Below, one piece after another: positions 1-12,900 of a DNA stretch of 64,000 nucleotides; position 1 is the first letter of the stretch, and each line of letters starts with the position of its first letter. The translations under genes and the position numbers were made by a program. The notes below the pieces were generated by a model, which was not told where the DNA came from, made no database searches, and saw only the letters and a program-made list of their open reading frames with translations. Where the stretch lies: NCBI GenBank assembly GCA_001465935.1, contig LNKV01000070.1, positions 103,947 to 167,946 of the forward strand, written 5' to 3'. The stretch is from Clarireedia homoeocarpa (taxonomy: Eukaryota > Ascomycota > Leotiomycetes > Helotiales > Rutstroemiaceae).

Positions 1-238
1 CAGACCGAGCTTCATCCTCTGACGATGCCTGCTCAGTGTCCGCTGTAGGCACTGTACTCTCGCGGTCCTCACTCGACACCTGGTTAGTATTGCGATGACG
101 AATGCCTACGTGGGGAACATCTTGCAGCCCAGGCTCCGTCCGCTCCTCTGAGATATCGCTGCTATTTAAGTCGATCTGCGGGACCATGGGCATAGTTGCA
201 TGAGACGACTCTGCGACGGCTTCAAGATCCAGCTTCAT
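1..238 (-). CDS. 5' end of an unrecognised gene, running off the left edge
   Basis: An open reading frame begins at an ATG at 238-236 and runs without a stop to the window edge (79 codons, 3' end missing). The peptide is hydrophilic and rich in Ser, Glu and Asp (starts MKLDLEAVAESS, later EERTEPG and SSEDE-type runs), with no signal peptide or membrane segment. This looks like a disordered N-terminus; I do not recognise the family. Codon use is normal for coding DNA and no in-frame stop occurs, which is the main support. It could also be a chance ORF, since only 240 bases are visible. Confidence 0.5.
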   Translation of the reverse strand, partial: MKLDLEAVAESSHATMPMVPQIDLNSSDISEERTEPGLQDVPHVGIRHRNTNQVSSEDRESTVPTADTEQASSEDEARS

Positions 239-3125
239 GATGACATAATAGGCACAAGAATAATGGAGTTATAATTACAGGTTCATTTTACTTCTACATC
301 GCGGGCGATTTCATGACTCGATGTGCCAAGGCTGTCGCCCCGGTAGTTTGGAAACTGTCAGCAAATAGTACATCAGCACACCATTAGAGAAATTGACGAG
401 CAAATCAGATGAGAGAGTATCGCAATAATTAAATATCGACATCACCATGTCATGAGGCTTCAATGGACCTCTCTGTGTGTAGATATGAGAAATCGTGTAC
501 TTTAAAGACGTGAAGATTGTGAGATATCATATATAACTTCGTTAAATTATGGCCGGTTTGGATTGGTCTGGGCGTTAGAAGAAAGAAGCGCTTTTGAAAG
601 ATGGCATGTGCAAGAGTGTATTTAGGGTTTACTGTATAATAGGATAGCGATCATATTAATCACTAGAAAGGTTTGAGAGCATTCCGCACTCTTGGGTGAA
701 TTTTCACCATATCGTAAGTACCACGAGAACATCTGATTTGGCAAGATTTCGCATAATTTATTTCATATTCAAAAGCCCAGAAGAGCCTATGAGGAGAACA
801 AGTTAATCCATACTTTTGATAAATTCGCACACTGAGGTGACAAGAAAGCCAGGAGAAACAAAAATATGAATGCCTTCGTGAAGAACGACTCTTAGTCGAT
901 AATATCCTATACAGACAGTACAAACAACTCAAAATACCATTGTGCATCAGACGAGGAAGGAAAATGATTGATTCCCTTTTATATCATTGTCGTTGACCCA
1001 ACGCGTATCCACCGATTCCACGTTTGTGTAAAGCTGTGTCTGTGTCTGTGCCGTGCTTAGGAACTATATTAATGTTAGCACTGGTTTATGTTTAATCATG
1101 GCAGTAGAAGTAGATACCCTATGGATTGTCTATGTTTCCTGTGAGGATATATCGATCTTTTGCACTGCAACATTTGGACCTAAGTGCCCGTCGGGTCGTC
1201 CAAACCGCTACTTTCTCTTGAAGCCTGCTCCGTATTTGGAGACTAGATTGATGTTAACTATGACAGTCATATACCCAAGCGAGCACTGGGGTATCGCTCA
1301 TACAGGTTCAGGTAGAGGATCATCTTTGACCTACGAAGCACAAAATCAGCCTCCCACTCGATGATTGTTAGGATATCTTCGTCATACTTACTTCCAACTG
1401 GACGTCCGCCTGGTTGATAAAACCACCGCTGTATTTGATGTTGACCAGCATATTCATTCAAAATAGGTTTGTATTTTGGGGAAAGAGTGGTAGGGGATAT
1501 GGGCTGTTAATTGATACCGGTAACGAATGTTAGTACTGACAATGCGTCCGCAATTCTCAAAGAGGAGTTTAAGTAAATACTTACAGGAACCAGTCTCTCT
1601 TGTCCGTACAATGGACAATCGCGAAGAAGCTAAAATGTCGGACAGCGTGATACTGCTATGCAAATAGAAGAATCAGTGTGATTCTTATTGGTGCATGCAG
1701 CAAGACTATCAGTTTTGCTGTACGCAGGGAAGGGGAGGGGGTTATCTCCTTTTCACGAATCAACTTGATCCAACACATAACTTGCTGCATGTCAACACAA
1801 ATATTTAGAAGTATACGTGACATGTCTCGTCAAAAGAGGTCAATGCAAAAGGGCAAGAACAGAAAGATCTTGGATGAGCCTTTGACTAGTGGCCGATCGA
1901 ATTTGAACCAATTCTCCGTTCCTGCAGGTGGATCCACACCGACCGCATATCAAATGATCAAATTTCCTGTAATCTTAACGGAGTCAATGTAGATAATCAT
2001 GCATCTGTTATCTGACATTCTATATGTGAGACCATATTACACAGGTGACATAGCGGGGCTTCCCAAAGACGCGATTGCAATGTAGGACTGGGAGTAGTGA
2101 TATGCATATAGTTAGACGCATCCAACCATCGCTACCGAACCTGCAATCCAGTCAGCGCTATTTGTGTATCGTTCTCGCGGATGTTCGACTCTCAAAAATT
2201 CTGTAGCTGCAGGAAGAGAGTTGTAGCATTTGGACTTGAATCTCTCTGGCATCGGACTCTGCGTGTGCATTTCCGAGTCATGAAGATACCGAAAATTGGG
2301 AGCTTTGCCGGAAGGCGGAGTTTTCTGTCATTAATGAAAACAGACAGAATATTGTAGCGATCGACCATGACGCCCGAATTTAGTGGGCCAAGTGATGAAC
2401 GACCAGGAACTAGTTGAATTTCTCTACGAAGATATACGGAAGTGATGGAATAAAACTTCGCCCCCTCGCAAACAGACAGCCATCCTTATATCTAACCCTA
2501 AGTAGTTTCAGCAACTTCAAAACAACAATACATCATAGGCTGACATGATCTTCTTTAGTAACCGAGCTACCATGTCAAGGCGGATGGTTGTAGTTCACTT
2601 GGCGTACAGTACAAGTGCAGTTGAACAGCCCTTTTGAATACATCTGTCTCAATTCATCTTTGTTGATAATTCTTCATTCTGGATGAAAAGAGGTCCAAAC
2701 GTATCGCTGTTCGGTGAGAGCCTTTCCCCTGTCGTGGAGAGTCGCCAGAGACCCACTAGCATGCATTTGCACCGCCAAAGTATAATCCTTAGGATGTTAC
2801 TCTACAGGATTGGTTACCACATTTCATTAAAGTACCTAGATGAGACGAAATGAAAAGATTAGCCTAGTAGACGGCACAGCAAACGTAGTCAGGCTCAGGA
2901 ATCACCGGCAGTGCTATGGAAACGAACAACTCATTGGTGGTGGTGTTTGAAGCTGTAACGAGCCGCATTTAAGATAAAGGACTTCGAGGTTGTTTTCCGT
3001 GTAAAATTATCTACTTTTCGCGTCTAGCAATGTAAGCTATCAAACTGCCATCTGATTCAAATGAACGTTGCGTCGTTGAGAGAGGTCTAGAACATGGAAG
3101 AAACGCAGCAATTTAGAGGTGTGAG
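239..3125. other. Intergenic, no gene recognised
   Basis: About 2.9 kb without a convincing coding region on either strand. ORFs are under about 105 codons, have no family resemblance, and overlap each other on both strands. Base composition is moderately AT-rich but not of the extreme RIP type seen at the right end. No tRNA or long repeat was noticed. Confidence 0.6.
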
Positions 3126-3647
3126 ACTAAATGACCGTCGGTTTTTACTATCTGACCATCGCCCCACATATTTGCGCCGATATGTACAACAATGTCACGA
3201 TCAATGATTTTTACAGTGTGCTTGTAGAAGGTAAGGGCATTTAGTCTTCTTTGTTCTTGTACCTTTTTTTGTCTTCGATTCGCATAAATCGGGGTCTCTG
3301 TTATTCTTATGTACTCTATATTTGTTATAAGAATATTTGATCTAAAAGCAATAGTTAATAATAGGTTTCGTTTATAGGTTTGTGTCACGATTTGGGGTCA
3401 TGACTGCACGTGCGCGATCACGTGCATACTAATACTAGTTTATTTTGGTGGGATAAAACCCTGTAGCTTTAGGTCTTTAATAAAACAACTTTCAGAACTT
3501 CCTCAATTTGACTACAAGCGTACGACTTCGTGATATAACTTGAGTTTTATAATTATAATGTACTTATTTATTGTTATTGTGCACCTCCGATGTTCGGTAT
3601 ATAATATGGGCCGACGGTCAGGTAGTAAAAACCGACGGTCATTTAGT
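3126..3647. mobile_element. MITE-like element with 41-bp terminal inverted repeats
   Basis: The 41 bases at 3126-3166 (ACTAAATGACCGTCGG...) are the near-perfect reverse complement of 3607-3647 (...CCGACGGTCATTTAGT), differing at only a few positions. Each repeat contains two oppositely read GACCGTCGG/GACCRTCG-type blocks. The 522-bp unit has no transposase ORF, so it fits a non-autonomous DNA transposon. I could not see a clear target-site duplication. The superfamily is unknown. Confidence 0.65.
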
Positions 3648-6600
3648 AAAACCCTTATTTATAGATGTATTCGTTTACTTCATTTTCCTTTCATAAAAGG
3701 CAGTAAGTTGTCTATAACTCAGTAGTAGGGGGTAATTGACTGGTAGCCGGCCACCAAGGACTTTAGCCCCGGCGCCCTTCCTGCAGGACTAGCCAGGCTT
3801 GCGACGTACAAAACAGTTGGCGCACCAGTTTTCATGGCTGGGATCTGAAAGTTTTTATGTGTACTAAAATTTTAACATTGGTAGGCGTCTCAATAGATAT
3901 AGCTTCCGGTATAGATATGAATTGAAGGCAGTGCTTTCTTCTGATACAAGGGAGAATCACAAGAGTTTGAGATTGATTTCGATTAAAATTTGGAGAGTCT
4001 ATGGAATTTGATGAGCTCCCTTTTACCTACATTAAGTCTCAGCCAGACCCTAGCCACAACAAGTGTTTCATTTAAGTGCTGGAAAGTACAACATTCAGAG
4101 ACGAATGGACTATGCCATATACTGCTGTTCCCACTATGAAGTCTTCTCGGCTTATGATGGATTTTGCACAAGAGAAAATAGATACTACATGAAGGGTTTA
4201 TGCCTTCACAAATACAAAATCCACCGATAAGACGGCCGCAACACGCGACGCTTCACCGGTTTTCAAGCAATTGCCCTTCGTTGATGGGCTTTGGAGCAGA
4301 AATAAGAGGTAGTATGGCCATAAAGAGTAGCTTTGAAAGGTGATAAGACATAGTGAATTATCGTAGTGATTGCATGACAGATGATATATCGGCGTCTTAG
4401 ACACCACACTAGGTATCATGCACATCCGTTTCGCTAATGAACTCAAGAAATCTCAAACAAATCAAATTCCCCGATGGTCACTACCTTTGGCAGCTTCTCC
4501 GCGCATTCAAATGCCTCAAGTTGTAATAACGGCAGCGATCACAACATGCCTTGCTTCCAGTCGCTCTTTTGATAGATGAATAGCTCTCTAGCTTGATAGT
4601 TGCGCTTTGCTCTCTTGGCTGTATACCAAGAATAGCATGTCAAGACCACCGATGATCTGGCCCAGAAAGGATGAGTATGAGGATAGCTTCACCTAGCTCC
4701 GTCCAGATTTCTGCTTGGCAGATGAAAGATACAGTAACTAGTTAAGTGGTCCCTAATGAATGCTTTAAACTTTCATTTATATATTAATATATATAATATA
4801 TTTGATATATACAAACAGATATGTAGCAGATACTTGATGAATGACACAGCGAAAAGTTTGAGGGTGAGCAAGGAGAAGACAGTGGGTTCCTACAGGATTC
4901 TGGAAATTGAAGAACTGGACAGGAATTGCTGGTTCGAAGTGAATCAACGCTGTCTTTATGGGGGTCTCTTCGGAAAGAAAATGAAGATGATAGGAACAAT
5001 TTAGGTGAATAGTAGAAAAGAAGGATACAGTGAATAGCTAGTTTTCGGAGCTGAGGAGATCAATTCAAGGATAATAACGAACCTACACCTTTCAAGCAGG
5101 TACTGCCCAATTTCTGTATTTTAGCACGTAGAGAGTGATCTGCTTGGTCTTATTTGTCTTGGGAGCTTGGGGCGACGACACGTTTGCTTGAATGGAAGAC
5201 CTGTCCATTTCTTCGTTAATATCTGTCGTAGTTAGGTTTGATGCAGCAAGTTGCTTCTCTGGATGTTTTGTTTGGGGAATCAGATAAATATATCATCACC
5301 AAGAAGTGTAATGATATGTGATGATCGAAGACTCAAAGGAGCTAGAATTAGAATCTAAAAGTAACATATTCTCAAAAATCTGCAAAAAAGTAGAAACTAT
5401 ATGTTAGATATGTAGATAATTTGCTACAAAAATAGATTATCTACATATTAACTTATACTTACTAGAGCTTTGTGGATAATCTATAGTAAATTAGTAATAT
5501 TACTTCGATTCCTCTATTATCTATTCTACTACAGGTTAATTTGCAGATTCCCTTTAACCCAAGTGGTATTATCACGGTTGATCGTTTGCGCAGCCTAAGA
5601 TTTGATACTAGGCAAATAATTTGAGACGGTGATATGTTTTGGTGTATACGGGGATGTCCCTAGGCTGCGGCGTGAGTAACCTATGGGTAGATTTTTGGGA
5701 TTTTCAGCCCACCCAATGGGTACCCAATCCCCATTAGCCAGTCTGGGTACCCAAGGAGAGGTTGTGTGGAACTAAGCATAAACCCTGGTTGTCACTTCTC
5801 AGAAGTGGCGTCACTTTTGGGTTTTCAAAGGCTGCACTGTCCTTATAAGCCAATGATTTTATCGAAAGATACTTAGCATAAAGCGATGGAAACGTAAGCT
5901 CGGCGTGGTAGGACGAAAGACGACAAAGAATTAAAGAGAAGACTACTGCGAACTCAGAACCTATCGTTTTTGCATGGCATACATTGCAGTCTGGTGTAGC
6001 TAATGGGTTGGTTGAGATCATTTCTTAGGGCATGGCCCCGGCTAAAAGGCTAGAGCTATCGGTTTTTCTGCGATTTATTTAGTCTATACTTTGCTAATAT
6101 GAATGCTAGAGCCTGATAGCCACCAAGACTCAAAGTATTGCGACCGCTGCACGGTGTCTATTATCTGGGGGTATACTTGCTATGCCCCTATTGACCTTCG
6201 CCTCGCTGGCTGTGGTTCAGTCCCCTGTAAAATTTGCTTTACTGCTTCCTATCCCCATGCACGCAGGTGCACAGTTTATGTCGCTTCTAACTAACAGCGC
6301 AAGCGGGAAACTGTTCCCTAATAGCCCTAGCCGCCTAATCGGTTCATCTTCGAGCTCGTATCTACCATCAAGATCTTTTCTGTGTTATGGCTATTTGTTG
6401 TAAGTGAAGCGGCGCAGTTTGTTCAATCGATAATCGCTCATTAAGCATGCTTTTTTGTGGCGGAGAAGGGATTGGTAGCCTTGCTGTCTCATTATCTCTT
6501 TGTGCTCATTTTCTAAGGGTTTCATGACATTTCACTAAGCTTCTGCGACGTGCCTTTGTTCGCGACTAAAACGCAGAATATCTAGCAAACAAGCTAAGAA

Positions 6601-7473
6601 ACATTGCTCAATTTCTTTACGATAGCTTGTACATTGAGCTAATGTTTCGGAGGAAATAACAGGGGGAGTCCAACAAAACACTGCGGTATCGAATTTTCTA
6701 GATGGTTGGCTGTACCCATGTAGAATAAACAGCAATATGAAAAGCCGTTCATGTAATCTTATTATCTTACATGGATTAGAGAATAGAAATCCGCCTTTAA
6801 ACTTATTTTTCAAGGATGAATTAGGAGAAATTGTTGGGTAACACTGCTTAAACTCCTACAGGCTAGTGACCAGGCATTCCTGATAGGATCAAGCTTCACC
6901 AAGAGAGGAGAATGCTGTACAGGAGGTGGACAAGGGACGTTTGACACATTGTGATCTGTCTCTCTCCCTACTTGTTTTGTAGTTCAACAAGTACCTGGGG
7001 CTTGACATCGACTACGCATCTAGAAGCACATGCAGATAAGGGGCCTGCACTTAGTCCTCGCTTACTTTCGAAAGGCTTGTGGAACATGACAGCTCGAAAA
7101 ATTGCACAACTAGTCATGTCTTCGCCCAAGTATTTCGTATCCAAGTGATATTGAAGATTCTCCTCCGATGACATTGCGCTATTGCGTCCTTTAAGACACT
7201 TCTGCGGTGATGGAACAGGGCATAGAAGATGATAATTAAACCTAATACAGATTGCTGCCTAGCGGGGCGCTGTGAGCCTGAGCACCTTCTCCTCGACGAA
7301 TCCCACTGCATCTCAGAAAAAACAAGAACAAGAAAAGCTTTCAATGACAGCACAAGGATCAATTTTCAATGAATGCTACAAAGTATCGACGTCGTTCGTC
7401 CGATTAAGCTCCCGGCGCTTTGACACTCTGGCCAACATTTCCCAAGAACGTCACGAGAACTGCGGCATACCTA
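3648..7473. other. Intergenic, repeat fragments only
   Basis: No gene recognised in about 3.8 kb. The stretch holds an AT-rich imperfect palindrome around 5400-5460 (two inverted GTAGATAAT-type blocks), two copies of the palindrome TGGGTACCCA near 5722 and 5743, and a 26-bp near-palindromic motif at 5791-5816 that recurs at 42.29 kb. ORFs of 60-95 codons occur but lack recognisable domains. It resembles old, fragmented non-coding transposon debris. Confidence 0.5.
5791..5816. repeat. Short near-palindromic repeat, second copy at 42290
   Basis: The block contains the near-palindrome GAAGTGGCGTCACTT preceded by GTCACTTCTC. The same motif occurs inverted at 42290-42316 with a one-base indel. 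Its palindromic form suggests the tip of a small inverted-repeat element, but no longer repeat is visible around it. Confidence 0.45.
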
Positions 7474-8914
7474 TCACGACATCAGCGAGCCGAACCACGA
7501 GAAAACAACAAACTGTGAAGCGAAATATAGCACATACGCGGCTGTTGCGACGAAGACATCTTGTACTTTACCCTGTGTCGCCACGGCGAAGGTGGTCGAA
7601 AACGCGAAGACGAATCCGAAGACCACCCATACCATCTCTTGATCGGTCATGGGCACCAAATACAAAAGGAACGTGGGGATGAGGAGAAGTGCGACGGCGA
7701 TGCATACGGCTAGCAGCTTTGAAAATGCTGTGAAATACGCGTCGGAATAGTGCAACGCGCTGTATTCATCCTTTGCCTTTTTGTGGGGGGCTTTGGATAA
7801 AAGGAGGGACTAGTGATAGTCAGTATGGGCACGACCCGATCGAAACCTATGTGAGTCGGGGAATTGAATTGAATTTCTTGCTCCCTGCGTTCACTCAGGA
7901 ATACAAACCTTGATTATTGGCAGACCAGCAAGATTTGACTCGATAAAATCCTCGAAGGAATTATTCTTGTCTGCTGTTGACACAAAGTCTTCGGCATGAA
8001 AAATGAAGTCATAAAAACCTTCTCCAAGAGGTCTATTGTACCAGATCCATCTGAAGAGGGACTGATACTGGTGGGATGGAGGACGACCTCGAGTGCGAAG
8101 TTCAGTGACTCTCGACAACAATCCAACTAGCTCATCAGTCAGTAATTTGTCAGCTCGGCCGGAGATGTCAAAATCTCACCATATTTCTCCAATGTCTCCA
8201 GAACTTCAGATAGCAATGCGGTCTTTCTAGGATTGCTTATGTCTTCCTCAAATCCTTCGTACCCGTAGTTTCTCTTTCTCAATTCAGGATGTTTTCCGTC
8301 GTCTTTGTCGATTTCGTCTATTTCTTTTTCAAGCCTAGTCAATTTCAGTTGCAGGTGAAGGAGAAGCCGGTCGGAAAGCCGCCCGAACCGACGGTAGAGC
8401 GCGAAACTATCGTTGCTGTTCATCAAGGCTGCGAGCTGCGGAAAGCCCTCTGGAAAGTCGTGCACTATATGATGTAGGTTCGAATCAGTTTCATTTCATT
8501 AAATCACCAAACTTCAGTGCTTACCATTCTCATATTTGATTTTACTAGTGCCATGGACATCGTGGTCTTTTGCTGCCTCAGTCAGTTCCGGAAGTGCTTG
8601 TATGAGCGATGAATTAGATTTATGTTTCAAATACACCGTATCATTTGATCATACATACCTTGAGATTGGCCACTGCCGCTTGCAGTCGAATCTGGGGTCA
8701 AGGTGTGGTCCGAGTCTGAGGAGGTCTCCCTGTCTGATCCTGATGGACGTGTTTGATCTGCTGAGTGGTGATTTTTAATCTCAGGCTGCTGGATTTCATC
8801 ATTTGGGGCAGGAAGAACTTGGTTGGCTCTGGCAGTGTTCGTGTAAGTCCGTGGCGGAATAGTTATGGGAAGAGCGTGAGCCATTACGCTATCTAGGGGT
8901 TGAGTGGTGGCCAT
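7474..8914 (-). CDS. DUF6594-family membrane protein
   Basis: Five exons can be joined: 8914-8659, 8596-8525, 8464-8180, 8126-7909, and a last exon ending at 7474; the introns show GTATGT, GTAAGC, GTGAGA and GTTTGT donors. The N-terminal region is Ser/Thr/Pro-rich and disordered. It is followed by the DUF6594 core (FPQLAALMNSND, YRRFGRLSDRLLL, then a Glu/Lys-rich helix) and a C-terminal block of about three hydrophobic helices typical of the family. Family function is unknown. ATG 8914 is the first in-frame ATG. The last junction is problematic: the natural acceptor after CACTAG at 7810 gives the wrong frame (one T short in a CCTTT run), while an acceptor at 7777 restores it but drops about 10 family-like residues. 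So there is either an unusual splice or a 1-bp lesion. Confidence 0.75.
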
Positions 8915-9752
8915 TTTGATTGTTATCGACGTGCGGCTGCTGTCTCGCAAGACTTCTTTACACCGTACTCCATCGACATCATCGCAGCCTTCTCTGAGCT
9001 CGTCGTTCTTGCTTACATGGTGGGTTGTTGCGCAGCCTGATTGAGAGTCAGAGGGGGCCAAATATATTTCTTAGTAATTTGGGTGGTGACGTTAGGTTCG
9101 CGAATCAGCGATGGTTGCATTTAGCGCCTTTGCATTTAACCTCAAAGGTACTGCGAGGCTACGGGATCAGAGAGACAAAGATCTGTTAGGAATTATGGAG
9201 GAGGCTTCAGCATATGTAATTGGTGGTCGGCGACTGAACGCAAAGCGACGGAACAGAGAGACGCTGGGCACGGCTTTACTTACAGAATTCGAGGCTCAAT
9301 ATCACATGAAACGATGATTCTATCAACACGTGAGGCAGATTTCTACTGGATTTCTTCGAATACAACTTGACCGGCGAGAGTATAAGTAAAAGTGTTCGAG
9401 AATATCTACAATTTTGCAAGCTAAGTGATACAACCCGTAGACCATGCAAATTACCAGAGTGTATGTTACAAGAGAATCTGAGAGCTGCTAAAACCCCAAA
9501 TATGTTCATGTAGACCTCAACTAGTAACCATTCCAACCACCTGCTGTATCTTAGCCAATATTTTTGCCTGAAACCACCAATCTACTGCTAACCCAACGAT
9601 GCGATATTGGACACTTCAGAAGTCCTTGCGTATTCGAGAGACCAACGCCAACAGCAGCGAAGGAGTATGTGATCCACGACCATGGATTCTGTTATTTGGG
9701 CTATATATTGTTACCCATGAATGTCCGTTTAGTGGGCAGAATGAACACTTAC
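8915..9752. other. Upstream region of the DUF6594 gene, no gene recognised
   Basis: This contains the promoter side of the DUF6594 gene and unassigned sequence. Minus-strand ORFs of up to about 145 codons upstream of 8914 lack an ATG and overlap the start exon. No tRNA or repeat was noticed. Confidence 0.4.
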
Positions 9753-9950
9753 AGGTTTAGGTTGCACAGGTTTTGGACCATCACCCCTCCCGGGGCTGCC
9801 CTTCGAGCCGTCTTCGCCCTTTCTATTAATGGTATAGTATGATTTCGTGCCAGTAGCATCTTGATGCTGCTTGGAATCGTGGATATATTGTTTGTTTGGT
9901 CGGGCATATGGCTGGAACTCGCTCGATGTCTCTGCGTGGGTCGATGGCAT
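9753..9950 (-). CDS. Possible first exon of an unrecognised gene
   Basis: An ATG at 9950 opens a 66-codon exon that ends exactly before a textbook donor GTAAGT (9752-9747). The peptide is hydrophilic, rich in Lys, Gly, Pro and Ser (GEDGSKGSPGRGDGPKP), and looks like a disordered N-terminus. I could not find a following exon that stays open, so the gene may be truncated or the exon may be a chance ORF. It lies about 840 bp upstream of the DUF6594 gene on the same strand. Confidence 0.3.
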
Positions 9951-12900
9951 CTTGAGAATTAGAATTGGCTCGGAATTGCTGTGTACGCTACTCGTATCGT
10001 CCACTTATTGATTATGACTGAGGTTGTAAACAGATATAGGACCTTTGTACGCGTGAGAGATAGCTCAGGGCTCTCTTTCCTAACTTGTTAGCTCATCTGC
10101 TTCTGCTGTTGCAGTGGTAGAGGTGGTGTTTACCCGAAGATAATGAACTAAAACCTTAGAATATCGTGGAGGATTTTCTAGTCTTGCGTTTCTAGTGATT
10201 CTTTTCACCTACGATGTTGTAAACTTGTAAAGGTTTTAAAACTGTGGTAAGAATGAATTTATGAATCTCGTAGAAATTCAAAAGAGGCCTTTGCAGGTGG
10301 AGTCTCGGATATTGGCAGGTCACTCAGAATCCGGGGGGGCAATGGTAATGGAGCATCTTCGGGGGCTGCTCATTGGATACATATCCCATAAACCGTATCT
10401 ACGCGCTGCTCGGTGAGACTGTAGATGAGATGCTGCATGCACATATCCTAATAGTTATTTCTCTCTAGCGTAAAAGGACAACTCACCTATGTCGACTACA
10501 TTTTGTCAGGGAACAAATCCTGAACCTTAATTTGTGAGCAGATTCTCTGCCGCGTTCCTCGGGCCCCAAGACGGAGTGGAATGCCGAGATTGCTCACGCT
10601 TGGGTTCCGCGTATTGACTGCCCAGCTACGGGGAGATTGAAGATCAGATCGGTTGTTGTGGCGTAACGGGCCGGGCCTTGTCTAGACAGGGGATTTGACG
10701 TAAACCCTAGCTCAACGTACAAGGTGCTCGAAACTTTCGAGTCAAGCTCCGGCTACCTTCCCGTGGTATAAGAAGACCAAGTAACCGCCCAGACCCGTTT
10801 GCCAACTGCTTAATCCAATCCAAACACTAGCTGTCCTAGCGACTGCATATACTTTCCTAGGACTCGTATCCGTGTTGTGCTTATCAGGAAGTACATTTCC
10901 TAATACGCATTACCGTGAGAAGAGTTATTTTGGCATCAGAAACATTGACGGTATTTTCGTCCTAACACCCTTCATGAGGACAAGACATGAAAGCCAATGC
11001 GATTACCGGTTCAATAAAAATCCTGCAATGGGTATTTGGTAGAGCATGTAGTTGCCCCCCGCCCCCCAGCGGCGAGCAGTTTTGTGTAATTGTGCAAGTG
11101 ATGGGACACAACAAATGAATTGTGCCAGGACTTGCCTCCGTGGAAAAAATTGCTGGTTACCCGCCGAACTGGCAGTCTCTCAACGCGAAATAAAGAAATT
11201 TTCACCAACAGTTGTCTTCTGGTAAACAAATCCCGCATCGGAGATAGTGGCCCCAGGCATCGATAGCTTTATCGCATCGGGCAGACAGGGAACTCTACCC
11301 TGGACACATGAGTTCATGTGACAAGTCGTTGGAACAAAAGCTTTTTCCTTGATTCTACAATTCACGGCCCAGAAGACCAAAAATGCATTCAGAGTAAATT
11401 GCTAGAAGTTTGCGAAGTCTGTAGGAAATGACTAGACGAATTAGCCATCAAGACCCTAGTGGGATAACAGAGAGACTTGGGAGTGACATTGGAATGTTAC
11501 AGGCTGGATAAGTAGAAAAAGGTAACCCTGAAGTACCGAGGTACATCGGGTTATATCCCCACCTCGAGTTGAGCGGATGCATGGAAGGGGGAAGTTGAAT
11601 ACAAGAATCCTTTGTAGACAGAGAATTCTCGTGCCGACAGGAGGACTTCTCTTCCATTTATATTATTGTGCTCTAGCCTTCCAAACTTCTGACGTCGGTT
11701 AAGGTGAGATTGACGAGCTAGGATTGGGCCGTACAGTAGAAATCAACCAAAAAATGCACACTTATATCCTTGTTGAAGGCCACTGCGACGCTTCAACCCG
11801 GCAAAACATATGTATGTTGTATTAGTGGACCTTCCCATTTGAGAGAAGCAGCGCAAAAGTGATTCGTCAACGATACGAAGCCCGGAGACATCGGGAGACA
11901 TTTGAGATCAGCTTGTTGCACTCTTTGGTATTGGATTGCGGCGATTGATGAATTGGCTGAGTGGTGTATTGCTTGCCTAGAGTCCCCAAGATTGTCGTCG
12001 AATATTCAAACTCTCGATCATGTAATCTTTGTAGTGTAATTGGAACGAAATTTATCCCACGAAGTCCAAACTCTCAACATGAGCCGGGGAAAGTCGTATC
12101 TTTCAACTCAATTCAATCTTCACAAAGTAACCTGTATCGAAGCCGCCACTTTTGTCTAACAAGCCGAGAGATATTCGCGGAAGGCATTTCAGGTATTCGC
12201 ACCAGTACGGTATAAGAGCGCAGGCAGCGAGCAATCGACTATTCATCCAATACCAGCTCTGCAGATGGAGAGTTGGCTGTGAATGTGTTGAAGTGAAGTG
12301 AGTAGTTCCAGACCATCACCTTCATTTTGCACAGGTGAATTGCCTTCCAAGGTCGAAGCCTGGGAAGATCTCACGGAGCAAGCCATTATGACGTTGCCGT
12401 TCGACACACCTCCGAATTGCAGGAAGAAAATAGATATCATCAATCGAAGTTGCATGTAAATTGGATGTAAGGATGTTGGAGAACGCTGAGACATTATATA
12501 ACCTTACCCTCGGTTAAGTGTTGGCGTCGTCGTCGTCCTAATGCGGACGACCTTCAACTACCCATCTTTTCAATCACTACCTAGACAGTAAAGCATGGTT
12601 TCGAATTACGCTCTTCTACATTAGCGGTAAAGAATCTCGATCATTTAGCAAGACTAGGACTAGTAAGGAGGGGCAGGTTTCTAACTCTTGGACTGCATCA
12701 GGACAAGTCATAAGATGTCTGGTTGTTTCTTACCGGTCTCGAAGTCGTCTACGCAGATTCTTGATCAACCTCCAAGTCTTTTATGAAGACAATATATACG
12801 ATTACAAATGTCAAGCGAATTCAAATTGTACGTGGTCAACGAACTCCGTACTCGTCGGGCAGGAAGTACTGTATCTTAGTTACGATCTATTACCCCCTCG

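Noticed and set aside
6535..6813. Minus-strand ORF of 92 codons
   Set aside because: No recognisable domain, no splice context and no neighbour support; a chance ORF cannot be excluded.
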